Below, in pieces: positions 31,301 to 43,771 of a stretch of DNA of 64,000 nt (its first letter is position 1; each line of letters begins with the position of its first letter). Position numbers and translations under genes: made by a program. A model generated the notes under the pieces. The model saw only the letters and a program-made list of their open reading frames with translations, searched no databases and was not told the origin of the DNA. The stretch is from Zantedeschia hybrid cultivar (Eukaryota; Streptophyta; Magnoliopsida; Alismatales; Araceae): NCBI GenBank assembly GCA_030544215.1, contig JARZZO010000011.1, positions 22,501-86,500 of the forward strand, read 5' to 3'.

Positions 31301-31812
31301 ACCAGGTGATATCTGCTCCTCAACCTCCCTGCAAACTTAACTTGGAAGACTATGCTATCCCTCCATCTATTGACATCACCCCATGCTCAATTATGCATCC
31401 TGCTAAGCCAGTTCTTTTAGGAAGTCCTGAATCAGCTGCTCAAGACAATCGCTTAGATGCCTCCAATAAGATTTCGCACAAGACTATCCAATCCTCTTTA
31501 AACATCGATATGCAGGTGATACCCTCTCCTTTGTTACTCATTGAACAGAGCTCTCTTGATGACACTCGTCTGGCCCCACATGCCGTTAGTCATGTCTCCT
31601 TTTTGGAGGCTCTTAACTTGGACAGTTCTGCTCATAGGAAGGAGAATAAATGTTTACTTGATATCCACATGCTTAAAAAATCGTTTGCCCCTTCTGATGA
31701 CTCTCAGGTTAATTTTGACACGGGCATACAAGATAAAACTTCTATCAAGCCCATGGCCCAGCAAAAGAGCACTAGGGTCACCCGAGCACAAAAGAAAAAA
31801 ACAACGTCTTAA
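28301..31812 (+). pseudogene. E5 ORF1, broken by a frameshift and a stop
   Basis: ATG at 28301 in the GCCGGCCATGGCCGGC palindrome gives MAGPEGGRRPP. The frame then leaves the conserved one inside a long C-run at about 28325-28341. The conserved frame is open from 28315 and encodes AWGSGSSKSFAQV, the DUF4283-like region and the CCHC knuckle (CSAC..IGHTASVC). An in-frame TAG at 31048-31050 stands where E7 has CAG (context CSTQKP), a C-to-T change. The remainder to TAA 31810 is open and keeps QVIS, NLEDYAIPPS, LEALNLDSS and the tail VTRAQKKKTTS. The C-run frameshift could be a sequencing error; the stop is more likely real. The stop overlaps ORF2 as TAATG. Confidence 0.83.
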
Positions 31813-34800
31813 TGGTTGAGATCCTTGTGTGGAATATTAGGGGAGTTGGTAACTCTCCCTCCAAACGCAGATTTACTTCTCTTTGTAGGACTAATAAGGT
31901 GCAGGTTGCTGCCATCCTGGAGCCCATGGTGCAAAACTCTTCAATGGTTGCTTTGTCTCTCAAAACTGGTCTCTCCCATTACTTATCTAGTGGTAATCCG
32001 TTGGGTAAAGTTTGGCTCTTCTGGCATGCTTCCATCTCAGTCGATGTTATCACTATCCATGAGAATTTTATTACTGTTAAAGTTGTTGGCAGTACTATTC
32101 ATTATATCACTTTTCTTTATGCTAGCTGTCACTTACAGGACAGAATGCACATTTGGGATACCATTACCTCCTTGGCTGTCCCCGACCCTTGGATGATTGT
32201 GGGGGACTTCAACTCGGTCCTCTACTCTCATGAAAAAATTGGAGGTAATGCTCCCTCACAAATTGCTGTGGATGCTTTTCATTCTTTCTCTCAGGATTGT
32301 AACATGATGGACCTCGGCTTCATTGGTCCTCTCTACACTTGGAGGAATGGTCAACTTGGTCCTGGCTGCATCAAAGCTAGGCTGGATAGAGGGTTAGCTA
32401 ACCCTGCTTGGTTTTCTTCTTTTAATACTTCTATTACTCACCTGCATCACATTAACTCTGATCACAGTCCTTTATTGATTTATGTTCATGATGCTGACAC
32501 TCCTAGGAAATCTCACTTTAAATTTCTAAAAATGTGGACTAGGCACAATAACTTCCTTCATCTGGTGAAATCTTGTTGGTCTCAACCTCTTCATGCTTCC
32601 CCATTATTCAAACTCAGTGCTAAATTGAAAAGGTTGAGAGTCTCCCTCAAGACTTGGAATAGAAATGTCTTTGGTAATATCTTCCAGAATGTTATACAGG
32701 CTGAGGAGAAGGTAAACGCATTGCAAATCATTGCTGACAATAATCCTTCTAACCAATCCTTTGATGATCTTACCACAGCCAAGAAGGATCTTGATGAGCT
32801 TCTTCTACGCCAAGAAATCTATTGGAGGCAAAAATCTCATCTCAAATGGCTTAAAGAAGGCGATCAGAACACAGCTTTTTTCCACTCTATAGTTAATGAA
32901 AGACGGAGGAATAACTTCATTCACTCTCTGGTTAATGATCAAGGCGATGAGATATCTGATCAAGACACTTTACTTTCCATGGCTATCTCATATTATCAAA
33001 ATCTGTTTACTTCTGAGCCTCCTACCATGAATAACAGTGGTCTTTTGCAATACATCCCTTCTATTGTTTCTGATGCAGATAATCATGCTCTTATGGTTAC
33101 ACCAACCCTTGAAGAGATCAAAGATTCTGTATTCTCTTTAAATCCTGACAGTGCTCCTGGACCCGATGGATTCTCTGGTGACTTCTTTACCTTTTGCTGG
33201 GATATTATTTCTTCTGATATTTATGATGCTGTGGTCGAATTCTTTAATGGTGGCATCTTGCCTAAAGCTTATACTTCCACGCACCTTGTCTTAATCCCCA
33301 AAGGCGATTCTCCCAACACCCTGATGGATTTTAGGCCCATTAGCTTGTGCAATTTTATTTACAAAATTATCTCTCTCATCATTTGTAAGAGACTCTCTCT
33401 TGTGCTTCCTACTCTTATCTCACCTCTTCAGGGAGCCTTTGTTAAAGGCAGAGACATCGTTGACAATATTTGCCTTGCTCAAGAGCTCACTCACAGCATA
33501 TCTAAGAAAGTTAGAGGCCATAACATCATCCTCAAGCTTGACATGATGAAGGCCTATGACAGACTAGAATGGTCTTATTTATTTGATGTTCTTCATAAGT
33601 TTGGCTTCTCATGTGTTTGGATTAACCTCATCAAAGGTCTTGTCACAAACTGTTGGTTTTCGGTTATTTTCAATGGTAATATTGGTGGTTTATTCGCCTC
33701 ATCTCGTGGTCTTAGGCAAGGAGACCCGCTTGCTCCCAGCTTATTTATTCTTGCAGAAGAAGCACTTAGCAGAGGCCTTCAGCATCTGACTCAGAGAGGG
33801 ATCATTACACCTTATTCTACTTTTGTTGAGGGGCCTATTATTTCACATCTATTGTTCGCTGATGATACTATTATCTTCACTAATGGCTCCCAAGACTCTT
33901 TAAGGAGACTCATGGCCTTCTTGAAAATATATGAGATTTGTTCAGGTCAGAAGATCAACACAAACAAGAGCTCCTTTTGCATTGCTGGATACACTCCAGC
34001 CTGGAGAATCAACCAAATTTCTGCCAGAATATCCATCCCTTACAAAAATTTCCCTATCACTTACTTGGGAGCTCCATTATTCAAGGGTGCTACCAAAGCT
34101 GTATACTTCCAACCACTCTTGGACAAGGTAAGAAAAAGACTAGCATCTTGGAAAGCCAATCTCTTATCGACAGGAAGTAGATTGATTCTTATAAAACATG
34201 TTTTATCTTCCATCCCTATACATATACTTGCTGTGCTCACCCCTCCTAAGAGTATCCTTCACTCTTTGGAGAGGATTTTTGCTGCTTTCTTTTGGGGCTC
34301 GACTTCCACAGGAGCACGCAGACATTGGATAGCTTGGAAGCACCTTGCTAGGCCTACCTCTGAAGGTGGTATTGGTATTCGATCTCTTGCAGAAGTAGGT
34401 GCTACATTTAAAGTTAAACTTAGCTGGAAAGCCTATTCTAAGACTGGCATCTGGGGTAAGTATATCAATCAAGTTTACCTACACAAACATCACATAGCTA
34501 CTTGCCCTATTACAGGTTCGCCTCATTGGAAGAAGGTTCTTCAACATAGACATTGGATTCTTGACAACACTTATTGGCTAGTTGGACATGGACAAATCTC
34601 TCTCTGGCACGATGACTGGACTGGCCATGGCCCCTTAAGGGATCAAATCTCAGAAGAGCAATGGACTCACATTAATCATGCCCACGGATGGTTGGTTCAT
34701 GATATAATTTCCTATGGCCAACAATTATTGAACACTCTGCCATTGAATATTACTTCTGTTATCACTGATTGCATTGGCACCTTAACCACTATCCGAGGTC

Positions 34801-35945
34801 AAGACAAGGTTATTTGGAAACCTAACTCTCATGGTTACTTCTCTATAAAATCAGCTTGGCACATTGTGAGACATCATATTCAACCTCTCTCAATCTCTAA
34901 ATGGATCTGGTGTGCCCAAATTCCCAAGAAGATTTCTATATTTGTTTATAGGGCTCTTATCCATAAATTGCCGTTTGATCTCAATATTCAAAGAATTGGC
35001 ATTCCCTTTGTTTCTAAATGTGGATGTTGCCACACCCCATCCGGAGAGACTCTTAACCATGCTCTGGCACAAGGGGATTGGGCTACATACTATTGGACCT
35101 TCTTCCAGAATTCTTGCAGAATTTCTATCCAGAGGAACTCTTTTCAACATATTTTTAGCTCCTTCATTGCCCTAGCTACAGGTACATCTCTCTACTCTTT
35201 TATTATGGGCATAACCCCTACTATTGTTGCCTGGTTCCTATGGAAAGCTAGATGTTCTACCAAATTTGATGGCACTCACTCAAGTAAGGAAAGCATCTTA
35301 TATCAGAGTCTTCATCTTATTCGTGAACTTGCCACAATGTATCGCCCAAAATCTTCTTCTACAATAGCTCAGAGATCTATCTTACAAGCTTTGGGCGTAG
35401 TTGACAGCTTCTCTCCCTCTTCACCAATCTTGGTTAGATGGATTCATCCCCCTACAGGTAAATTCAAACTTAACACTGATGGTTGTTGTAGAGGTAATCC
35501 TGGTGTTTCTGCAGGTTCTGCTATTCTCAGAAATGATAAAGGTAATTTGGTTATGGCAACTTGTGCTTTCTTTGGTCACTCTCACAGTATTATCTCTGAA
35601 CTCAGGGCTATTATCATCGGTCTACAGATGTGTCTCCGACGAGGTCTTACTTCTTTGATTGTTGAATCTGATTGCCTTGCACTTATCACTCTTATAATCA
35701 CTGCTACTCCTACTGTCCCTTGGATGTTGTTTCCTTGGTGGTTTGAGTTTTGCTCTCTCAGGGATGCGATGGACCTTCATTTCTGCCATACAGTTAGGGA
35801 AGCCAACAAAGCAGCTGACGCTCTGGCCAATCATTCCTGCGATCGGCAGATTAATCAAGACTTTCCAGACTCTTCCTCTTTACCTATTATTGTAAAAGGG
35901 GAGATCACTTCTGATAAAAGTGGTCTTCCCCATCTGAGGATTTAA
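31812..35945 (+). CDS. E5 ORF2: endonuclease / RT / RNase H, intact
   Basis: 1377 residues from the ATG of TAATG, uninterrupted. Endonuclease: EPMV, GDFN with D at about 132, SDHSPLL from 216. RT: KLDMMKAYDRLEW, RQGDPLAPSLF, FADD near 682-685, YLGAPLFKG. Zinc-finger-like CGCCHTPSGETLNH. RNase H: TDG with D1223, SELRA, ESDC, NKAADALAN. It is the only subfamily B ORF2 here that is both uninterrupted and free of obvious changes next to catalytic motifs. It is therefore the best candidate for an active enzyme of that subfamily, although its own ORF1 is broken. Confidence 0.93.
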   Translation: MVEILVWNIRGVGNSPSKRRFTSLCRTNKVQVAAILEPMVQNSSMVALSLKTGLSHYLSSGNPLGKVWLFWHASISVDVITIHENFITVKVVGSTIHYITFLYASCHLQDRMHIWDTITSLAVPDPWMIVGDFNSVLYSHEKIGGNAPSQIAVDAFHSFSQDCNMMDLGFIGPLYTWRNGQLGPGCIKARLDRGLANPAWFSSFNTSITHLHHINSDHSPLLIYVHDADTPRKSHFKFLKMWTRHNNFLHLVKSCWSQPLHASPLFKLSAKLKRLRVSLKTWNRNVFGNIFQNVIQAEEKVNALQIIADNNPSNQSFDDLTTAKKDLDELLLRQEIYWRQKSHLKWLKEGDQNTAFFHSIVNERRRNNFIHSLVNDQGDEISDQDTLLSMAISYYQNLFTSEPPTMNNSGLLQYIPSIVSDADNHALMVTPTLEEIKDSVFSLNPDSAPGPDGFSGDFFTFCWDIISSDIYDAVVEFFNGGILPKAYTSTHLVLIPKGDSPNTLMDFRPISLCNFIYKIISLIICKRLSLVLPTLISPLQGAFVKGRDIVDNICLAQELTHSISKKVRGHNIILKLDMMKAYDRLEWSYLFDVLHKFGFSCVWINLIKGLVTNCWFSVIFNGNIGGLFASSRGLRQGDPLAPSLFILAEEALSRGLQHLTQRGIITPYSTFVEGPIISHLLFADDTIIFTNGSQDSLRRLMAFLKIYEICSGQKINTNKSSFCIAGYTPAWRINQISARISIPYKNFPITYLGAPLFKGATKAVYFQPLLDKVRKRLASWKANLLSTGSRLILIKHVLSSIPIHILAVLTPPKSILHSLERIFAAFFWGSTSTGARRHWIAWKHLARPTSEGGIGIRSLAEVGATFKVKLSWKAYSKTGIWGKYINQVYLHKHHIATCPITGSPHWKKVLQHRHWILDNTYWLVGHGQISLWHDDWTGHGPLRDQISEEQWTHINHAHGWLVHDIISYGQQLLNTLPLNITSVITDCIGTLTTIRGQDKVIWKPNSHGYFSIKSAWHIVRHHIQPLSISKWIWCAQIPKKISIFVYRALIHKLPFDLNIQRIGIPFVSKCGCCHTPSGETLNHALAQGDWATYYWTFFQNSCRISIQRNSFQHIFSSFIALATGTSLYSFIMGITPTIVAWFLWKARCSTKFDGTHSSKESILYQSLHLIRELATMYRPKSSSTIAQRSILQALGVVDSFSPSSPILVRWIHPPTGKFKLNTDGCCRGNPGVSAGSAILRNDKGNLVMATCAFFGHSHSIISELRAIIIGLQMCLRRGLTSLIVESDCLALITLIITATPTVPWMLFPWWFEFCSLRDAMDLHFCHTVREANKAADALANHSCDRQINQDFPDSSSLPIIVKGEITSDKSGLPHLRI

Positions 35946-36112
35946 GGGTTTTTGCTGTAGGGGGTCTTTGGGTTTATTGATGTACTCTCTCAGGGGTAAG
36001 GTGGTATGTCCCCCCCATGTAATTCTGATTTTTGTGCTATAAAACACCAAGGGCCGGCCCAGGGTCCTAGTTAAATTCCTGGGTTTAAAAAAAAAAAAAA
36101 AAAAAAAAAAAA
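35946..36112 (+). other. E5 3' UTR and poly(A) tract
   Basis: Has GGGGTAAGGTGGTATG plus a C-run. The polyadenylation signal is the variant TATAAA at 36038-36043. GGGCCGGCCC palindrome and CCCAGG / CCTGGG stem are present. Poly(A) 36087-36112 joins CCCTAAA. Confidence 0.83.
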
Positions 36113-36144
36113 CCCTAAACCCTAAACCCTAAAACCCTAAACCC
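36113..36144 (+). repeat. Telomeric repeat tract T5, shortest (about 32 bp)
   Basis: Only four to five repeat units separate the E5 poly(A) from the E6 leader. Confidence 0.92.
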
Positions 36145-36153
36145 ACGCCGCCT

Positions 36154-36182
36154 TTCTCTCTCTAGAGTTTCTAGAGAGAGAA
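36154..36182 (+). promoter_or_regulatory. E6 5' leader hairpin
   Basis: 13-bp inverted repeat TTCTCTCTCTAGA (36154-36166) / TCTAGAGAGAGAA (36170-36182) with a 3-base spacer, starting about 10 bases after the telomere repeats. Confidence 0.72.
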
Positions 36183-36213
36183 GCTCCCGCTGTCTTCCAT
36201 CTTGGCGGCGGCC

Positions 36214-39200
36214 ATGGTCGCCCCCATGGGGGATCCCCCGCCCCCCCCTGCAACTTCTTCCATCTCCTCATATTCTCTGCAGCACCCCTCTGCCCCCGTG
36301 CTCCCACAACCGCAGGCTACTACTGATTCAACATCTTTGCCCCAGCCAACATTGACAAAAAGCTACGCGAAGGCCCTGTCTGAAAAGCCCGTGTTTCCTG
36401 CTGTTTCCCTCCCGATCCATCCACCGGCGTTCACCGATGCTGGAGAACCAGCCGTCTTCTTCTCTCTGGATGAGATTGCGATCACGCTTAAGCCGTTTCA
36501 GCATGCTCTGGTTGCCAAGACCCCCTTTGGTCGCCCCCCTTTTCAAGATATTAAACACCTTCTTTCGCAGCGCCTTGGGCTTGCCCACGAGTTTGTCATC
36601 GCCGCTCTTGACAACCGACATCTCCTCCTTAGATGTACTGCTGAGGATGATTACCTCCGTCTCCTTCTCCGAGAGCAACTTCTTATCAAAGGTTACTTAT
36701 TTCGCTTTATGAAGTGGACAGTCGACTTTGAATGCGGCAAGGAACCCCCTATTGCTCCGATTTGGATTGAGATGCCTGCTTTGAAACCCAACCTCTTCCA
36801 TGATGCGTGCATCCGCTCTATCGCTGGTAATATTGGTCGTGTTCTCCAAGTCGCTTTGCGCACGACTCAGATCACCAACGCTGCCTCGGCCCATGCTTGC
36901 GTAGAGCTTAATCTCCTTCAGCGGCCGCCTTCTCGCGTCTGGATTGGCATAGGTGCAGATGGTTACTGGCAGGAGATACAATATCACCGGATACCTGATT
37001 ATTGCACTTCCTGTTACCTCATAGGACACGCTGCAACTTCTTGCCGCCGGACTTGCAAAGATCCCCCCGATCAGAGTCTTGGTGCTCCTCGGTCGCTTCC
37101 ACAACAGACCCCTTCTTCCAACCGCCAGGTTCCTTCTCAGGCTATTCCCAAACCTGTCCGCCGCTCTTCTCAACATTGGGTCTCCAAAAAAACCACTATC
37201 ATGATCTGGTGCCTACAGCCAATTGCTTCGAGGCCCTCCGTGGTTCTGATGAGGATCATAATTTGCAGCAGAATGGTGCTTCGCGGTCGTGCCCATCCCA
37301 GAATTCCCAAGAGGATGCTGATCGGTTGACATCCCCGTGCCCATCTAAACCACCCCAGGTCGCTCCCATGCCAAGCCCGACAGCGACGGATCATACCTCC
37401 CTGACGGCACCCCCTTCTTTGCCACCCGTGGTGCCCATCGAACACCCAGCACTGCCCAAGCAACCGCCGCTGTCGTTGCAAGCCCTAACGACGCATATAT
37501 CGGGCACACAGAATGTGTTGAACGTCTCCGCGCCTCCGGCTACTGTGCAGACTCCTAGCGTACCCGCTCTCCTTAGTCCTCGGGCTCGTCCACAAGATGC
37601 TTGTCAAAAGTCCCCAATTAATGCTGAAACCAACTCTTCGCTTATGCATGCCTCGTCCAGCGTGCCCATGCATCTGGTGCAGCCACGCATCCTCAAAAGC
37701 TTGCCAGGTGCTCGTCATAAGGCCCCCACCAGTGCTGGTGGCAACGCTCCGCAGGTGCATGCCACTTTGAATGCGCCTAGGCACGCAATGCAGACACGCC
37801 CCCTCGACACCCAGCTGTCGTGCGCTAATGTGGCCTTGCACAATTCCAGCATCACGGCGATGGCTCCCATGGGCATGAAGCCCTCCTCTTTGGAAAAGAA
37901 CCCCCAGGTCGATATGCTTAACTGCAGGGATACGAGGACCCCCCTTGTTGAGGTTGCTGATCCTGACTCCATGCATGATGACACGTTGGTGCCCATGCCA
38001 TCCAAAGCCCCCCACGCTATTGATCAGATTCCGAATACTTCTACTCTGCGTGCATGCCCGCCAGGTGTTTGTCAGAAGTCCTCTTCTTTGGCTGAGGACC
38101 AGTGTATCTTGATATCTGTGCCCATACACACAATGCATACCCTCCCTTCCGATACCACGTTGTCTTACAGTAATGAAGACCAGCTTCAGCACCGGGATCC
38201 GGCCCACTTGCCTCTCCAGAACGATGGTCTTCATTCTCTTCCTGGGCCAAGTCTGCAACATGACGCGTCTAGCCCCACTCGCCAGAAGTCCTCCGCCCAA
38301 GTTACTGCCAGCGAGGCCCCTAGCCCCCGACACCAACAACCCTCCCCACTGGTGACAGCTCATGCTATGCACGCCTTCGAGACAAGGCCGGGGTCGCTTT
38401 ACGCCTCTCTGCACAAGGTTTTAACCGTGGAGGGTTCTGCACCCTTGTTGAAGGTTTTAACTGTGGACGCTCTGCCGCCTGGGCCTTCGTCCATCAATGA
38501 TGAGCCTGAAATATTTGACGAACCCAGACTGGTTATTGGGCCGACTGCTGATGATGGCCAATCTCTACCGTATTCGGGTCAGGCGACTAGTGTCGGGGTT
38601 CAAAATGATGAATTGCAGGTGCATGCAACTCATAATCCCCAACACCAACAGCCCACGCTGGTAAGAGATGTGGATATCTCTGAGACTAGGGCCCTGCAGA
38701 CGCCTCATGATAACTCCTTACTGACCCTTTTGATGTCTGAGAATAAAGTCCAGTTGCAGCAGCCTTCCATGCTGGCCATAAATACAATTATTGATCAACA
38801 ACTTACCCCTAATATCCAGGCTACTGGTGCTGGGGAATGCATTTCCATTATGCAGTTGCCTGCGGCCTCCACTCTCCAACACCAGCAGGACTTGGGCCGA
38901 GATACATTTCCTGGTCAGCATTATCTTTCTATTGAAGCTCAGGAGCGCATGGAAGTCCCAATATCTATTAATGTCGAGAAACAGGTGTCATCTACTCTTA
39001 ATCTTCCATGCACGCTCAACTCGGAGGATACCATGATCCCCTCTCCTTTCTCTTGTCATTTGATTGATAACCATGGTCATTCACTTTTTTCAATTGATGG
39101 TTCTGATACAGCTCCTCAGGAGGCCATGAAAGACATGATTGCTCAGCTAAAGCCCATTCAAGTACAAACATCTTTTAGTGACGAGACTCAGGTGATATCC

Positions 39201-39467
39201 CCTTCTACTCTTAAGCAAGATAACCACCATGTTATGGGTCACGCTGCAGATCTGGATGCGCTTAGTTTAGAAAATCCATCTCAGACTAAAGAGAATCAGC
39301 AATTAATTGAAATCCACAAATTTAAACAAGCCTTCTCTTCCACTGCTACTGCCCATGACAAAAGTAATGCAGATGTGCAGGATGGGTCTAATTCCCCTAG
39401 TTTGGTTCAGCGTAAGAGCATAAGGCTCGCTCGGTCGCAGAGAAACAAAATCAAATTCAATGATTAA
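36214..39467 (+). pseudogene. E6 ORF1, one frameshift in an A-run
   Basis: ATG at 36214 (MVAPMGDPPPP); its N-terminus differs from the MAGPEGG type of the B copies. The SYAKALSEK segment, DUF4283-like region and CCHC knuckle (CTSC..IGHAATSC) are intact to about 37050. The frame then shifts near a run of seven A at 37184-37190: the first frame ends at 37329 and the conserved frame continues to TAA 39465 with the same linker and C-terminus as E1. A one-base indel in an A-run could be a real mutation or a consensus error. Whether E1 shares it cannot be seen, because E1 starts downstream. Overlaps ORF2 as ATGATTAA. Confidence 0.83.
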
Positions 39468-42400
39468 GTCTCTTGTTTGGAATATTAGAGGAGTTGGTAG
39501 CTCCTCCTCTCTTCGCAGGCTGATATCTATATGCAAATCTAACAGAATTCAAATTATTGCTATTATTGAGCCCATGATCAACAATTCCTCCATGCAGCGT
39601 ATTTCTTTGCAGTTGGGCCTCCATCAGTATATTGCTTCTAATATGGATAATGTAAAAATCTGGATCTTCTGGCATTCGTCTGTGGATATTGATGTCTTGC
39701 ATACCAATGACAATTACATTACTCTCAAAGTGAAAGATGTGATGGAGCATATAATTACCTTTGTTTATGCTAGTTGCCGCCTGCAAGACAGAATTATCAC
39801 TTGGGATGATATTGCTTCATTTTCTTCTGCTATTAATCTCCCTTGGATGGTGATTGGAGACTTTAATTCTGTTCTATATTCTTATGAGAAACTTGGTGGA
39901 AATGCTCCTCTTCCTGCTTCTGTCCATGCTTTCCATTCTTTTATGCAGGACTGTGGACTTAGCGATCTTGGGTTCAGTGGATCTAGCTATACTTGGCGCA
40001 ATGGTCAGCAAGGGCTTAATTGTATCAGAGCTAGATTGGATAGAGGATTAGCCAACACTCTATGGTTTGATGCATTCTCCACTTCTATTTCTCATTTACA
40101 CCATAATTGCTCTGATCACAATCCTCTTCTTGTTGAATACAATCATAGCAATGTCTCTCATCATGGTCACTTTAAATTTTTGAAAGTATGGACTAGGCAC
40201 AAGAATTTTACTCAAGTGGTGAAAGATTGTTGGGTCCGGCCTCTGCATGCTTCCCCCTTATATAAACTCAGTGCCAAGCTCAAAAGATTGAGAGTTACTC
40301 TTAAGCAGTGGAATAAGGACAGCTTTGGTAATATTTTTGATGCTGTTCTACGAGCTGAAAGTAACGTTGTTACATGCAAGACACCCTCGATAATTCTCCT
40401 TCTCATGATGCTCTTAATGATCTTATTGCTGCCAAAAAACATCTTGATGAATTACTTCTCAGGCAAGAAATCTTCTGGAAACAAAAATCTCATTTCAGGT
40501 GGCTCAAGGAAGGAGACCAGAATACAGCTTTTTTCCATTCCATTGTCACTGAGAGAAGGAAAAGGAACTTCATTCACTCCCTATATGATGCTAATGGTAA
40601 TCAGGTTACTGACCAGGACACTCTTCACTCTATGGCTGTTGATTATTATAAAGATTTATTTACTTCACATCCTACTTCTATGAATAACAGTGGTTTGTTG
40701 CAGTACATTCCCACTATTGTTACTGATGAGGATAATATTAACTTGATGACTATCCCGACTTTAGATGAAGTTAAGGAGTCGGTCTTTTCTCTTTGTACTG
40801 ATAGTGCCCCAGGTCCTGATGGCTTCTCAGGTGAATTTTTTACTCATTGTTGGGATATTATTGCTGATGACATTCTTGCTGCAGTTATTGAATTCTTTAA
40901 AGGTGGTATTTTGCCAAAAGCATATACTTCTACACATTTGGTTTTAATCCCTAAGTGTGACAGTCCTACCACTCTCAAGGATTTCAGGCCCATTAGCCTT
41001 TGTAACTTTACATACAAGATTTTGTCTCTGATTGTTTGTAAGAGGTTATCACTCATCTTGCAAAGACTTATCTCTCCCTTCCAAGGTGCCTTTGTTAAAG
41101 GAAGGGATATCAGTGATAATATCTGCTTGGCTCAGGAAATGGTACACAATATATCTAAAAAAACCAAAGGCCACAATGTTATTCTCAAGCTAGATATGAT
41201 GAAGGCTTATGATAGGTTGGAATGGAACTACTTGTTCGATGTGCTATCTAAATTTGGCTTTTCTAGTTCCTGGATTGGTTTGATCAAAAATCTGTTTACT
41301 CACTGCTGGTTTTCAGTCATTTTCAATGGGCAAATTGGTGGCTATTTCAGCTCTACTAGAGGACTCAGACAGGGTGATCCCTTAGCCCCCAGTCTTTTTA
41401 TTTTGGCTGAAGAAGCTTTCAGCAGGGGCCTTCACAGCTTATTTTCTAGAGGCCTGGTTTCTCCCTTTTCCACATATAGGGATGGTCCTATCATATCACA
41501 CTTGCTATTTGCTGACGACACTGTTATCTTTACTAATGGCTCTCAGGCTTCACTTCGCAGACTACTTGCTTTCATCTCTATTTATGAGAATTGTTCTGAT
41601 CAACAGGTTAATAAAGACAAAAGCTCCTTTTATGTGGCTCCTTCTACCATCACCCAAAGGATCAATCAAATTGCTGCGGTTACTCAGATGCCTCACAAGG
41701 TCTTTCCTATCCTTTATCTGGGGGCTCCTCTCTATAAAGGTATTGCTAAAGCTTCCTATTTCCAGCAAATTCTTGACAAGGTACGAAAGAAACTTGGAAA
41801 TTGGAAAACTCAGCTTTTATCCCCTGGTGGAAGACTTATTTTGATAAAACATGTGTTATCTTCTATTCCTATACATATTCTTGCTGTCCTCTCTCCCCCT
41901 AAAAGTGTTTTGGATGCTTTGGATAAAACTATTGCTGCATTCTTTTGGGGATCTTCTAGTGTGGGTCAAAGAAAACATTGGATTGCTTGGAAGCATATGG
42001 CCAGACCTGTTACTGAAGGCGGGATTGGGATCAGATCTCTATCTGATGTCAGTACTGCCCTTAAGGTCAAGCTTTGTTGGAAGATTTACTCTCACAAAGG
42101 CGTTTGGAGTGATTATATTCACAACACATACTTGCAGGGACAGCATCTTTCTCATTGTTCTATTACAGGATCCCCCCACTGGAAGATGACTCTTCGTCAC
42201 AGACACTGGGTCTTAGATAACACTTGTTGGCAGGTTGGGACTGGTACTCTCTCTTTCTGGCATGATAATTGGACCGGACATGGTCCTCTCAGGGATTTAT
42301 TAACTTCAGATCAGTGGTATTCAATTACTCATACTCATAATTGGATTGTCCAGGATTTTATTGGTCACAGACATGATTTTTTGCAATCTCTTCCTATAGA

Positions 42401-43598
42401 TGTGCTCACTGTTATTATTGGTCTTGCTAGTTGTTTATCTCACATTCATGGCCCTGATAAACCTATTTGGCAGCCTGACACTCATGGTTATTTTACTACT
42501 AAATCTGCTTGGAATATTGTCAGACATACCAGGCCTGAGCTTTCTGTCTCTAAATGGATTTGGCATTCTCTGTTACCTAAGAAGATCTCTTTCTTTGTCT
42601 ACAGAGCTCTTATTGATAGGTTATCGTTTGATTCTGTCATTCAGAGATATGGGATTTCTGTTGTGTCCAGATGCTTTTGCTGTAAAAATCATGCTGTTGA
42701 AACCATGGATCATACTTTTGCCCTAGGTGAAATTGCTACTTATTGTTGGGATTTCTTCTTGAAGTCATTCAATATTCATGCCCAGGTGAGCTCTTTTGAT
42801 AGTATTTTTTCTATATTCGCTTCCAAGGCTTCCAGCACATCTCTATATGGCTTTTGCATGGGTATTATTCCCTCCATTGTTGCTTGGACTATTTGGAAAG
42901 CTAGATGCTCTGCCAGATTTGATAACCTTGTTTGCAGTAAGGAACATATTTTGAGACAGGCCATCATCCTCATCAGAGAGCTTGCTTCACTTTTTCATCC
43001 TAAGAAGGCTTCATCATATGCTGAGAGGAACTCTTTGCAGTCATTGGGTTTGATTGATAAATTTTCACCAGCTACCCCTTCTCTTGTTCGTTGGTTACCT
43101 CCTCCCAGATATCATGTTAAACTTAACACTGATGGTTGTTGCAAAGGTAATCCAGGTGTTTCTGCTGGTGCTGCTATTCTCAGAGACGAAGGGGGATCCT
43201 TTATTTCTGCTTGTTGTGGCTACTTTGGCATCACTTGCAGCATTATTTCTGAGATCAGGGCTATGATCATTGGGTTACATATGTGTCTTCAGATGAGAAT
43301 GCCTTCTATTATTGTGGAGTCTGATTGTCAGGTCCTCATTATGCTCTTGCTCTCTGAAGGTCAGAAGATTCCTTGGATCCTTCATCTATGGTGGGATATG
43401 CTTTGCTACTTGAAGGACTCTATGCAAATTCAATTCCAACATGTGGTCAGAGAATGTAACAAGGCAGCAGATGCTTTGGCCAACTTCTCGTGCTCCTCTC
43501 ATATCTCCCAGAGATTCTTGTTAGCAACTGCTTTGCCACCTTTAGTTAGAGGAGAGTTAACTATGGACAAATCAGGTGTTCCTCATTTTCGGTTTTGA
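39460..43598 (+). pseudogene. E6 ORF2, single-base deletion
   Basis: Compared with E1, one T is missing near 40370 (GTTGTTACATG against GTTGTTTACATG). The first frame therefore ends at 40683, after the endonuclease and before the RT core. The rest, 40374-43598, is open and keeps the RT motifs (FADDTVIF), zinc-finger-like segment and RNase H (TDGCCKGNPG, SEIRA, ESDC, NKAADALAN). At several sites where E1 and E6 differ, E6 has the residue seen in E3 (for example EGDQNTAFF and NKAADALAN); at others E1 does. Both copies have therefore accumulated their own changes. Confidence 0.9.
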
Positions 43599-43771
43599 TT
43601 GGTTATTGTACCTGGGGGGTTTTTTCCTTGATTTCTTTATTATTGTATCTCCCAGGGGTAAGGTGGCATGTCCCCCCCATGTATGATTATTTGATTCGTT
43701 TAATAAAATTCCAAGGGCCTGCCCAGGGTCCTAGATAAATTCTGGGCTTAAAAAAAAAAAAAAAAAAAAAA
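43599..43771 (+). other. E6 3' UTR and poly(A) tract
   Basis: Near-identical to the E1 3' UTR; AATAAA at 43702-43707, GCCCAG / CTGGGC terminal stem, poly(A) 43750-43771, then CCCTAAA. Confidence 0.85.

Larger units (their letters stand above)
28231..36112 (+). mobile_element. E5: LINE copy, subfamily B, 5'-complete, ORF2 intact, ORF1 damaged
   Basis: Closest to E2 in ORF2 and 3' UTR. In the ORF1 linker it shares a block with E8 (DSQVVSTD, then NLPPLGGPPGACR, then AISGDGQ) and another with E7 (TPRNNLTA/APRNNLTA-type and ADSC). It has a 26-base poly(A). The 3' end lacks the duplication found in E4 and E8. Confidence 0.94.
36145..43771 (+). mobile_element. E6: LINE copy, subfamily A, 5'-complete, both ORFs frameshifted
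   Basis: Near-identical sister of E1 from 37319 onward, but flanked by different telomeric tracts and a different downstream neighbour. That argues for two insertions from one source, or a duplication limited to the element, rather than a simple large tandem duplication. Its 5' region supplies the ORF1 N-terminus that is missing from E1 in this window. Confidence 0.94.

Noticed and set aside
1..43771. E1 and E6 as one locus duplicated by assembly error
   Set aside because: They differ at about sixteen sites and one indel, each carries derived states relative to E3, and their downstream tracts and neighbours differ. Read-level proof is still lacking.
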